A stretch of DNA of 64,000 nt from Smittia aterrima. Its lineage: Eukaryota > Arthropoda > Insecta > Diptera > Chironomidae. A model generated the notes under the pieces. The model made no database searches. It worked only from the letters and a program-made list of their open reading frames with translations, and was not told where the DNA came from. Positions 1 through 12,000 of this stretch are shown one piece after another. The position numbers and the translations under genes are program-made. Position 1 is the stretch's first letter. Each line of letters opens with the position of its first letter. The stretch spans positions 19,499,537-19,563,536 of the forward strand of contig CP093829.1 of assembly GCA_033063855.1 (NCBI GenBank), read 5' to 3'.

Positions 1-1
1 G

Positions 2-3000
2 TTGGCAAATAAAAGTGCCGAGTTCTGTGTTGATTACGAAGTGAGTGATAAAGAATCAGTCAAATCGATGCATCACAGTGAAAAGGATATCGATTGTTGT
101 GTCAGTCAGAATAGCATTGCCATTGTGCAGCCGCTTAAAAAGTCGATTGACGTTAACGCGAGTGTAAACATCAGCGATGAAAAAAATCAAAAACCAATTG
201 ATAGTTCTAAAAATAGTTTCATTATGAGCCATAAGCATGAACAGAAAAGTCGAAATAGCAGTAAAATCATTGCCGCAAATGTGTTCGCATCGAGAATGAG
301 CGAATGCGGTAATAGCAATGTGAATATCGCGACGCGTAAAGCCGTGAATGTCGAGCGGGTTTGTGAGAAAAAGGTGCCAACGACGAGCAAGAAGATGGAA
401 AAAGACAACTCAGGTGAGAAGTTGTTAACAATTTCAGTTGGCACGAGAGTGGAAGTTGAACAAATGCACTGTGAGCATGTGCTTAGTGTTTTCACCAACT
501 GCTTTCTGCCGGAAGAGTTTAAAACTTAGTTCATTTGCCTCTTGGCTTCATTTCAATTCGAAAGGAAACTTTTCAATTCCTCCAATTTCCAAAATCTATC
601 AAAAATCTTCTGCAATCGTAAAACTTTCCTTTTATATCTTGAGTTATCATCTAAACCCTTAAAAGAAAGTTTTCCTCTCAAGTTTTCAAATCAAATCGAA
701 AGCGGAAGTGTTTTTATGACGCACTCAACCGAAATGTTTAAGTGATGACAGCAATAAATCTTATCGAAATGAAACTTTGTCTCTGACATTTCTCGAAGCA
801 ATGAAACAGAGAAGACCAATTAACCAAGTCAAGCACGAATAATTTAAGATTTACAAGCGACAAATAATTACTGTCAATCCTTCCACTCCCAGCAACAGTT
901 TTTGATTATTTTCTTGATGAATGGAGCACGCATCGATTAACTTTGATATCATTTTAATTACAGACATTTTCGATGTTTACAATATCGAGACCGCACTTCC
1001 CGTTATCGACTTGGATGCCATCGAATCGCATTTGATGGCTGCAAAAGAAGAAGAGCAAAAGGTGAGTTCTTGAATTATTATGAAATGTGACGAGGGAGCG
1101 AGCCCTTGTCATAAATAAGTCGATCCCCGTCACAGAAAATGAAAAGCATTTTCCTAATTTAATGCAAAGCTTCTTCTTCTTTCGAATGAAAAAGCGACGA
1201 GTCGTTTGCGTGAAAAACTTTATTTCATCCAAACATTAAAGAGCGACAAGAAGAAATTCTAAACTTCAGAGACAACGACGAGAAGTCAATTCATAAGAAA
1301 AGTTTTGTTCCTTATAAAGAAAGCAACGACGCTTAATAGAATTAAGATGTGCAATGTTCGCCTCGAAGCAGGAAGAAAGCGAACATGTTTGCGAAGCAAT
1401 TACGAGGGAACTCGTGTAGTAGAAGTCGTCACGATTTCTTCTGCTAGTTGTCTGATCGAAGCTTTCAGAAGATTGTTTGGTTGCCGGGAGGAAAATGTAA
1501 TTTAAATGGAATTCCCAATGAACGAAGTTTTTTTGACAAACTTTTAAATTTCTCAAGAAAGTGAAGCGAGGATTCCTCTTCGTTGCTCATTCGCTGTCAT
1601 ATTTCTGAAAAACTTTTACCAACATAAATCCCGACTGAGAGTTTCCAAACATTTTCGCGAAGGAAAAGAAAACTTTTCTCACTCACTCGGTTGTAAGCTC
1701 GGTCGTAGTGGAAAATTTTTAAAGATCTGTATGAGCATAAAATTTAGTGTGAGCGTTAACTGAGCTAGGAAGTTCAATAGACCGTTCTGTTACAGCAATT
1801 TCATATCCTCAAATGTCGCATTCAGAATTAAAGCGCCATTCGTGGGAAGCATCTACGCTCTCTATTTTCTAGGTCGTCGGTTTCGTATTCCGATCGAATG
1901 AAAAACCATTTCGACCTTCGCCTCTCATGTTAGACCTTTTTTTTGCTATGTTGGTGTCATAGAAAAGTTTCTCTCGCTATTTAAGCTCGTGAGCAAGGGC
2001 GTCAGAAACGTGCTGACTGCTGTTTATGAGGCAGTGGCTTGCACCCTGAGCGGAGAGAGAGAACATTAGCATTCTAATGGTTGTCGCCATTTAAGTCACT
2101 TCAACGTCTTTAAAGCGCAATCATAATTATTAAAGCAATTTGCATTCAACTGGCAGCTTTTTTACGAGTCAAAGAAGAAACGTTATCGCTTTGAATCTAT
2201 AAAGCTTGAAAGCTCAAAAGCGCGAGCGTATATTTTGACTTTGCGGCTGAAACTGTAATCATGCGAGAGAATTTATGACATGAATGTGAAGTTTTATCAT
2301 CGTTCGTCGACTATGGGGACGCTAAAATGATTCACATTGCACAGAAAGCTTTTCTCCAATTTTCATTTCGCATTCACCGAGGGGAAAAGTCGAACGGTAG
2401 AGAATTTTAATAAAGTAATGCATCGCTCGACGTTGAAACTTTTATTGCTCAAGTTTTCAGTGTTTTTTAAGCGCATTTCGTGCCGAACTTTAACTATTTC
2501 GGTAAACTTTATAGGGAAAGCGTCAAATTTATTTCATTTGTGGTCGGGAAATTCTAAAATTAAATTATTTCTCACTCAGTTAAAAGATTTTTCTCATTTC
2601 GCAAAAAAGATTGTAAAGTTGAATAAAAAACATTACTTTGAAACTCATCCTACACTTTGTTGAGTCGGAAAATCTTTCGAAATAAAATGTTTAATCCTAG
2701 CGAAAGTTTATAGTTTCACGGTTGGCAGACAGAAGAGAATGAAATGTAGATTTTAAGCTATAAAAGTTTTATAGCCATAGGGGAGCGGAGGAAGTAGCGT
2801 GTGTGTGTTAGGAAGCCGTAGCAGCTTTTGCAGCTTCAAAATTGCATGTTTCTCTCATGCGATGCATCGCCTCATGCATAATTCTCATGTAGCTTCATTT
2901 TTGATACACAAAAGCTCGACTTAAATTTCAATATTCAACACCATGTCTCTCTCTTCCTCTAATTCTCATGAGCACAACAGTTTTGCTAAGCCTAGCCTTA

Positions 3001-6000
3001 AAGAAATAATAAGAAAATTTATTCAAAATTTTGTTAATTCTTGAAGCGTAATTCATGTGTCTCTGCACATTGAAGTTTCGACAAACTTCTTTACACGAAA
3101 CTCAGCTCGAGCAATTTCACAAGAAGATAGAAGACTTACTAAACACAAAACTGTGTCACTTGAGGAGGAAAATCGATAAAAAGCCGAAGGCGCACAGCAA
3201 GGAAACTCATAATGCAACAAAATCACATTCTTGATAAACTTTTAATGAAGCATTTGACACGAATTTCAAGCGACGAAGACGAAGAAGAAAATCGTAATTG
3301 AAGCTTTGCCAAATTTTCTTCAATAAATGCAAAATTGTTTTTCACTTCTAAACCAGCAGAGAACTAAACTCATTTAAAGCTCGAAGCTGATTGTTGCACG
3401 TTCAACTATCACAATAATTGAATCCTCGCCTTGACAGTTTTTAATTATGACGCTTCATTAAAAGTTCTCGAAACGTAAAATTAAAGCGGAGCTTTCCAGA
3501 GCAATCGATGTGCAATCGCTTATCGCTATTTCAAGCATCGACATCGCAAATGCACACGTAGATCTGAATTGCTTTCTCTTGTGCCGTTGTCGTTCCAACG
3601 GTAAGAACTCCGTAAAGATCAATGAAATGAAAATCGAACAATTTAAAATCAAGCTGTGCTTCGAATGATTCAATTAGGTAATTGCAGTTGCTTTATGCTC
3701 CCGTGATTTGTGCTTTTGGTCTTTAGGCAGAATTGCTTGCTCGTCATAAAAACATTTTGAATGAATATTTATGAAAATTATGCATTTAATTAATTTATGC
3801 TGTGTTTGGTGGTCCGGGCAACATTTTTTTTTATTTCGTTCTTAAAAAAGCTTTTGTGACAGATTTTGCAGATAATTAATCGGTAAAAGCTTTTAACGCT
3901 CGATGTTATATTCGAAGAGTTAGCGCGCCACTGCTCAATTGTCATCAAAGTCTCGTCCATTGGCAAAACAAGTGTTTACGCGACTTGATAAGGGTCGTGT
4001 TGTGATAAGAAGCTTGTGTTCGTTCCGATCAGTAATCCGACCACATTTTTAATTGAATTCTGTCAAAGTGTTTGTTAAAAGTTGCTTTTTTCGATAAGGA
4101 ATTCCTCGATAATATTCAGGTAAAGCCCGACAGAGACGATTCGATAATCAAGTCTCGCGTGTGATTGAAGTTGGCCTCTGTCGAATGTTACGCGAATAAA
4201 GTTTTATAAAATTCATGAGTGAGGCGACTAAAATGTCACGTTGAGTGAATATTTTCAGTTGATTTTTGAAGTGTTATCCGGAAGGAATGTAAATAAAATT
4301 CATGCGGCGTGTTATCCACTAAACAATAAATAAACAACTAAGTCGTTGGGAAAATTGCATAATCGGCATTGAGTCAGACGATGTGAAGTGAACGTGAAAA
4401 ACATTCCGCGCGACTTGATCCAGTTCTGTGTTTTGAGAGCATTAAAATCCAATAAAACTGCGGAGCTTTGCTGTGAATTAAATGCTAATTCAAGTTAGAA
4501 TGCTGTTGGTCGACACGACACGAAAATTAATTTCTTCTCGTCGCGATTTTGCTGTTTGCTCGCGGATTTAGTTCGGCTGCTGCTAATGTTTCGCAATTAT
4601 TCCATAAAACATGAAATGCAGATTAAATTGTATTTATTGACTCGTCGGTCATAAACCCACACAAACGGAACGTGATTCGTTATCATCGAGTCAGCTATCG
4701 AGAAATGCGAAATGCTCGCTGCTAATTTAGCAAAGTGGCACGAGAGTTTGGCATACAAACGTCAATAAAATGAAACGAATTATCGCCTCAGGAGCTTTCA
4801 AAAATGATTGCGCAAGTGTTGTAATACTAAGTCCCACATGCCTGGCGTCAGCATCTTCGTGCCTCCCTTCTTTTGTCAGCAAAATCAGGCTTCACTTCAT
4901 ATTTTATTTGTTGTACACGCCAGGCGAGTGAGCATCTTGAATTGTACTCGGAGCTTAAGGAGAAAAGGAGAAGCGAAATATAAATTGTTTCCCTCAGTTG
5001 AAGTGAAATAAACATTCAAATCGCTCCCATGTGTAGCAACCTTTTCTTTTAATATTTTCGTTTGACGTCGAATTCATCAAACTTGACTTCGTCTTTAGGC
5101 TTTTACGACTGTCAGACGATAAAGAGTCCCAAGCCTATTCTCATTAAACGACTTCTTCCATCGAATGTTAGACGAATAAGTTTTGACTAAACAATGAAGA
5201 TTTTTCTTTCAATTTTCTTCGAGCGCGAAAGTTTCCTTTCTTCTTAGCATTCACGAGCTTATCGGTCCATTGGAAACTTAAGGAAACTTTTCGTCTCACG
5301 CCTTGGGCTTTCTCAAAAAGTCATCACTCTGAATGATGAGATTTACGATTGACTGTAAAGTGAGAATGGAGGACAAAATTAAAAAGTTTTTTTTCTCTCA
5401 AGCTGCTCCAAAAGAAAAAGGAATCAAAGAAAGGGAATACCAATGAGCGTTACTTTCACGAGGCCATAAACGAGCCGGCGATTGAAGTAAATAAGAAACT
5501 CGGAAGTGCCGTTTGAGATCTCTTTTATTTTGCCATCGTAAGATCCTTTGTTGGCAATTAAATTCCGACTCATTAGAACTTTATTCAACGATAAACGCCG
5601 AAAGATAAATCGACGATTAATCATTGCCCGGTTCCCGAAGAGAAAAAGAGGAAAAAAGTTGAAGAAATGATTTGAAAGAATTAAAGTTCTAATGAAGACA
5701 AATCGACTTTTAAAAAGCTTCGTACTTTGATTCGACCCGTAACTGAAGACTAAATCACAAAAGCTCAAGCAACAAATTAACACAAAGCTTCTCGAGTCAG
5801 TAGCTTGAAGCGAAATTGTTTAGCTCTATCTCTTCGTTTCCATTATCTCAGCTATCACAGCACATCGAAAGGAATGAACGAGGAAGCATTATGTGTACAT
5901 ATCACATTTTCCGTCATTTCGATTTTCATCTTCAAGGAAAGAACAAAATATTTTCGCTTCTCCTCTCTCTCGCCTTTCTTATAATTTCATCTAAAGCACG

Positions 6001-9000
6001 TTTTGTATTAAATAACTAGGCAAGCAGGAGAGCATTTAAGCATTTCCGTTTCGTATGCAGAGACCGTAGCTTACGCCCTCCCTCTCGTTCATCTCGACAG
6101 GGCGAAAAAAAAGACAAAAGTCATCTCTCGAAGTTCGAAATAGAAAAAAATCACACGCCGGAAAGGAAAAGAGTTTTTCCCACTTTTCAGCTTTTCCTGT
6201 GACGATCTCCCGCAACGCGTCGATCCATTCTGCATGAAATTCGCATTTATTTATATTATAAAAGCGTTCACATATATTAAATATCAAACGTGCGTTCACG
6301 TTCTCCCTCACCTACCATGAAGAATGATACGAGACGCCTCCTCAAAAATTGTTTACATACAAATTCGAGATTTTCAATGTAGATTTAGGGCACGTCGGGG
6401 GGGCTGAGGGCTCAACGACATGGCAAACATTACATCCAAGAAGCCACTTGACGTTACCATTTCTTTATCAAAAACATGTTTTTCAATAAACCTCTCGTCG
6501 TCGTCATCTCCCCGAAACATATTTTCTCCCGTTGACTGAAGAAGAAAGAAAGAAGAGATTTTTCTTTATAAAGTGATAAACAAATCGTGTGAGAAAGGAA
6601 AAGAGAGAATCTCAGCTTAATATAACATTACTTTAGAAGATGATGCTCGAGAAGCTTCCCCAAGTGCAAAGCTTGAGAAAATTTTAATGGGAATCGCAAA
6701 GGCCCCAAGGTTCTTTCTTTTCCAGGGCGTGAAGACCAGTCGAGCGTGAGAATTCTCGATAAACAAAACTCTTAGCTTAAGTAGAACTGTCTCTTATGCT
6801 TAGACGAAAAAGGTCCAAATGTTAATGATCTTGAAGAAGAGCTTTTCACTTTGAACTTTCGAGAAGCTCGAACTTAATGAAAAAAATGCTAGAATAAGAA
6901 TATTTCAGATTCAAATTCTCCACAAGCGTCTGATGTCTGAAACGTGCAGATTCAAATTTTCTCATCTCAAGATTTATTGAGAAACTGGAATCTGAAGAAA
7001 GATAAATTCTCTGATGTTCTCGATTTACGACTTCGAGCTAAGTTAGAACATAAAACCTGAATCAATTTGACTAGATTTGTCTTCATGTTCTGAGCCAACA
7101 GCAAAATCGAAAACAAACTTTGAGTTATCCAAATTGAAAGTGAAATTCATGTTTACTTCGTTTAGTGTGATAAACTTAAAAAATGATGCGTGAATTCGAC
7201 TTGGACGACAATGATCCACTGTCAATGTATTTGAAAACGATTATGAAGGTTGAAGCTCCAAGCACTTTGCTTCCGATGAACTCAAACCAAACAACAGTGC
7301 CGAGAGATAACAAAGATGATTCGATTAGTGACGTTGCTCGACGACGTTCTGGAAATATAAATCACGCTGTCACTGATACAGAGAATGATAAACTGAGCGA
7401 GACAGAAGTAAGTAAACAAATGGATTACGGGAATGATCTCTTCGCAACGCTTATTCTCTGTTGTCAGGAAATCATTCTTGTGAGGAAAATGCGGAAAATG
7501 GAGTGAGAGTGAAATATTTTTCGCTTGTGGGAAAATGGCAAAGTGTCGGTGACTAATGAAGTTAACTGACATGCTCACTTGACTTCAAATTGTTGCTTTA
7601 ACTCAATTTGCGAGAAAAATATAAAAATAATCGAATTTAAATTCTTCTTACCTCAGAAAACAATTAAAACAGGAATTACCTCAATTGCTAACAAAAATAT
7701 TTTTCATCATTAAATTTTCATAATGAGCGAGAACAAGAAATTTTAATTACTTTCCTCACGACTTCTCAATCAACCCAGTTAACTTCTTCTTCACATTTTT
7801 CTCGCTTCTTAAAAGCTTTTCGTAATATTCTTTTTCCTTTTCCTCTCGAGCCTTAACACTTGCGTCGAGAGAATCGTAAAATTTCAGTGTCGCTACTCTA
7901 AAATCATGTGAATAGCGCGGAGTAGCTGATGAAGGAATTTCCATATCGTCAAATTGGTTATGCCGTTAAAATTTATCTGACATTCTCACAACTGCGAAAT
8001 GTCTTTTATAAGCTGATAAAATCGGCGGAGAAATTAATGACGGTTGTTCTCGGAAAGAGAAATATTGCAAGCATTATAAAAACGCTTTAATTACAATGTC
8101 GAGTGGTGAAGGCGTTAGAGGCTTGAGCTGCTCGCAGTTAACTCAGAACATTCCACAAGACCCGAAGTCAATTACTTTACGCGGCTTCGATGGGAAAACT
8201 TTAGCAAATGTTCTTCGTGACGCAAAGCAATGAAAGCTTTTAACTCACCTTGAAAACACTTTCGTTACAACGTAGAAAATACGGAGAAACTTAATCTGAT
8301 TCGCTCTCAATCATGATTTGCTTTCGGTCTAAGTAGCTTGAAGCATAAGTACTTGTTAGATGAATCAAATGAAAAGCTTCGATGGGATTTGTTCGATTTG
8401 GCAGTTACGTTTTTCTCAGAAGGTTTTCGTAAACACATCATTGACGATCTCTCCACAAACCTAATTTTCGCAAAGAAATCACCAACATCGAGCTCACCAA
8501 TTTCTGCTCACTTAACATCAAAACAATTTAATTTGATAATCGTTGGAATTTCTTTCTCTATCTTTCTCCATCTTTCCGCTGTTTGATTCCGAAATGGAAA
8601 GAGAATGAACAAGTCGAAAGCGAGAAGAAAAGTTCACTGGTCAGATGTTTTCGCTCGTCGTCAATCTCGCTGCTGTTCGAGTTGGTATCGAATCTGGTTA
8701 TTGAACTTGAAGTGTAATTTCATCGCGTAAATTGAGCGAAAACTATTCAATGTTCGCAAGTTTGTTAACTCGCTAATGTTGCCACATCAATCAACGCAGC
8801 AAAGCTTAACAATTCAAATCTGGCAAACAATTTGAACGCTTTGTTGTGAATTCTTTTTTACAGTTTCAATTTCTCTCTTTCACTTTGGTTTCCGTCGGAA
8901 TCGAATAAGCCGACATTCGATTCAATGTCTCTTGAAAGCTTCGAGCTTAAACATCGTTAGCTTCGACTCTCAATCATTCGAAAGTTTCTGTTCGGTGCGT

Positions 9001-12000
9001 GCTTTAATTTATCGTGAGTGCTTCGGTCTCTGTAGTCGTGGAAGCTTGTGATAAAGTGCTTTTTGATCAACTGAGAGGGAGTCTCTTGAAAATCGATAAC
9101 AAACCTCCCTAGAGCCACTCAGCCTCTCTGTAATTGATTTGTGGGCTGCCTTTTGCAAGTTTTGCTCCTTTCCAAGAACAACCGAGAGGCAAATAGTAGC
9201 ACAAACACGCCAATGTCACCACAATGGAAGGATGATTGATTGTGACGTGAATTGAAAATTGAAAATTCGAGTTTTCCATAGCTCGAACCTTTTTTTTGTC
9301 TTGAACGAATGCGACAATCGACTGCTGTCACTGTTTTTCTCGAAACGAATTTCGTTCCTAGCTAAGCGTGCAAATTCATTTGGTGTGTCTGACGTTGATA
9401 AAGATTCACGAGAGTTTTTCCACCGCAATTGTGTCGCGGTAAGCCGAAAAATCTTTGTCCGCATTAATCGACATTTTGCGGCTACACGATGTACATTGAG
9501 AATTTGGACTCGATGTCGAGTCTCATGTCAATCAAACGACACTACAAGAAAGACTCTCGCTATGTGAACGACTTGTACACGCTGACCTACGATAACCACG
9601 AGAGTCTCTACACGACCAACGAACTGATTTCGTTGCACTTTAACGACAACAACGAAGTCTCAATGGAGAATGTAAGTTCAAGAGGTCAAAAGTTGAATGT
9701 AAATTCACGAGGACAGAATCCTGCCACGTAATCCTCCAGAGCAAGATTTATGTTAAAAGTTTTTGATGTCAGAACAAACAAACACAAAAAATATTCTTCA
9801 ACATTTGTATGAACTCTAAAAAACATTTAAATCATTCGAGAAGAGAGAACTGTTCGATTGCGAATGAAGGTTTGAAATGGAAAATGCAAAGCGCGAGTGA
9901 ATCTGGATCATTGCTTTGCATAAAACAGTTAAAAAGCATATTAAATTGATTAATTGTTCTCCGATGAGCAATTCTCGTTCTTTATTGCTTCTGCTGTTCC
10001 CATTTTCAGTCTTCGGTTGTTTTTTTTTCTCGCGCACCATTCAAGATGATTATTCATGAAGTGCTTGAAGAGTTTGCATAAGTAAAAACTCTTTGAAACG
10101 ATGATTGATGAGTTTGATGTTCGTGGTTAACAAGACGGTCGATTGAGAGTCATCAATTAAGATTTCTGTTAAGGATTGATGAAAGAACGAGCAAGTTTTA
10201 AGCTCAGCTCACGGTAGACGCATTAAAACAGCTCTAAAAGCTTCTTGGGTTAAATGATTTCCTTCCGGTTCCCATTAGTCGACAATAAACGAGTCGTATC
10301 AGCTAAAACTTCTAGCAACAACAACATTGAAGATTTATGAAAGCTTTAAATCACAAGCTTTAATTTCAATTACTCACCCTTGATTAAGTCAGCCACTTTA
10401 ACTCATTGCGCTTTCGGGGGTTCATCATTCCGATTAATCCTGATAAATTATTCCATCCGCTCAAGTTAAAATCCACTTCCAAACCATTACAGTTGCGCTC
10501 ATACTTCGCTCGCTGCATTGATTGCGGTTTAATGGCAACATTTTTGTTTTGTCAGAGTAATAATCGTAAACATAATCATAAACTTTAATCACATGAGTTG
10601 TTATAGAAAATGCTTTTTCACGTGGAACTAATATTTCTAATCAACGAGACGTATCAGGGCGCAAGGATATTGACCGGCGACTCTTCGTGATTGCAAAACG
10701 TTTCTTTTTCTTTACGTCAAGCAAACACAGCTATCAGATTAATGGATTATGTTCGCTTTGATTTGAGCTCAAACTCTCCCGCGACTTTCTAATACCGCGA
10801 CAGGTTAGGTGATGGAATAGTGATAAATAGAAATTGCCGCAGACCTATTTTCATTAAAGAGCAGTTAGGCGAGCCATTACAAGCACACTTACGTGGTTTT
10901 ATGGCAGAAAGTCACGTTGTTGGATTAAGCGAAGATTTATGCTTGCGGGAGCTAAAGAAAATTGAATTTATGTAAATTTTAGTTTGAGAAACAAGAAACT
11001 TTCATAATTCCCTTAAGTTTCTTCAATAATCTTCAAGCAGGTACTCGAGATGTAACTGTGCGACCCTTCGCGATCCTTTTCTCTTAATTTCTCTGTGTTT
11101 GAGTAATCCAAGTGATTGCTGTGTGAAGAAGAAACCCCGATGAGCATATGACGCATAATTTCCTTTAGACGAGAGGGACCAACACATGCACTAGCAAAAT
11201 TTCTTCAAAGAACTTCTTTCATTATGATTGAGAATATTTTTCGATAAATCACCAGCTGTTCTAACATCAGCAAACTCACACACAGTTCTCCTTGTTCAGA
11301 TTGCAATGTCTTGAATGAGAACTCTTTAAGGGTTTAAAGATTTTTAGTTTAGTTTTAAAGTGTCGAGAGAGCGCATGCGAATTTTTATTCAACTTTCTTA
11401 TCAACATCAATTAATCATAAATCTCAATGCTCACAAACTTTGTTAACACGCTTAAGAATCGTTTAACGGCCCGCGTCAGTGATGGATCGGATTTCTATTC
11501 AACAGATGATCGTAAATCACGAAATGTTTTCCTCAAGTTGTTGAATGCGAGCTACGCTGTCGTTAGTCAGCAGCAGGACGACGCTTATTGCAATGACAAT
11601 CTATTTATGCTGCCAAGAGTTTATTCGCAACAGACCGAAAGCGTCAGTGGCCTCTGGTCACCGGTCTCGCTCAAACAGCCAGAAAAATCGCTCGATGAGC
11701 TTGAAAACGTTGTTGAAAAATTCATGCGATGCATTAGCGTGGAAACTCGGGGGATTGATTCCAATGTAATGCGAAAGTCAAATGAAAAATCATTTACCTG
11801 TCAAATGTGATAATTTATTAACGAAATTTCATTTTTACCTTTTTTTCAGAGGAAGAATGATCGTGAAGCAATACGACGAAGACTTGCAATGGGCGAGGAG
11901 GATGATTACTTTACGGACTTGGCTGCATCAAGACCAATTCGCAAGCCAAACTTACAGTCACGTTTACAAAACGGTTTGTACATATAACTCACGCAAGCTC

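Larger units (their letters stand above)
1062..11849 (+). other. Long Schip1 intron (about 10.8 kb)
   Basis: Between the exons at 964-1061 and 11850-11973. It holds the three alternative first exons and the nested minus-strand ORF. The remaining sequence (1.1-7.1 kb and the stretches between the alternative exons) is AT-rich with many short pyrimidine and purine runs. ORFs of 60-119 codons there look like chance: hydrophobic or Phe/Lys-biased, with no splice-site support. No transposon remnants were recognised. Confidence 0.6.

Noticed and set aside
2337..2663. 108-codon plus-strand ORF in the Schip1 intron
   Set aside because: Phe/Lys/Asn-rich, no splice site or domain; probably chance in AT-rich DNA.
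5424..5783. 119-codon minus-strand ORF in the Schip1 intron
   Set aside because: Phe/Leu/Arg-biased composition typical of AT-rich pyrimidine runs; no homologous feel or promoter.
8338..8586. 82-codon plus-strand ORF in the Schip1 intron
   Set aside because: Begins at a TTG rather than an ATG, no phase-compatible donor, hydrophobic chance-like end.
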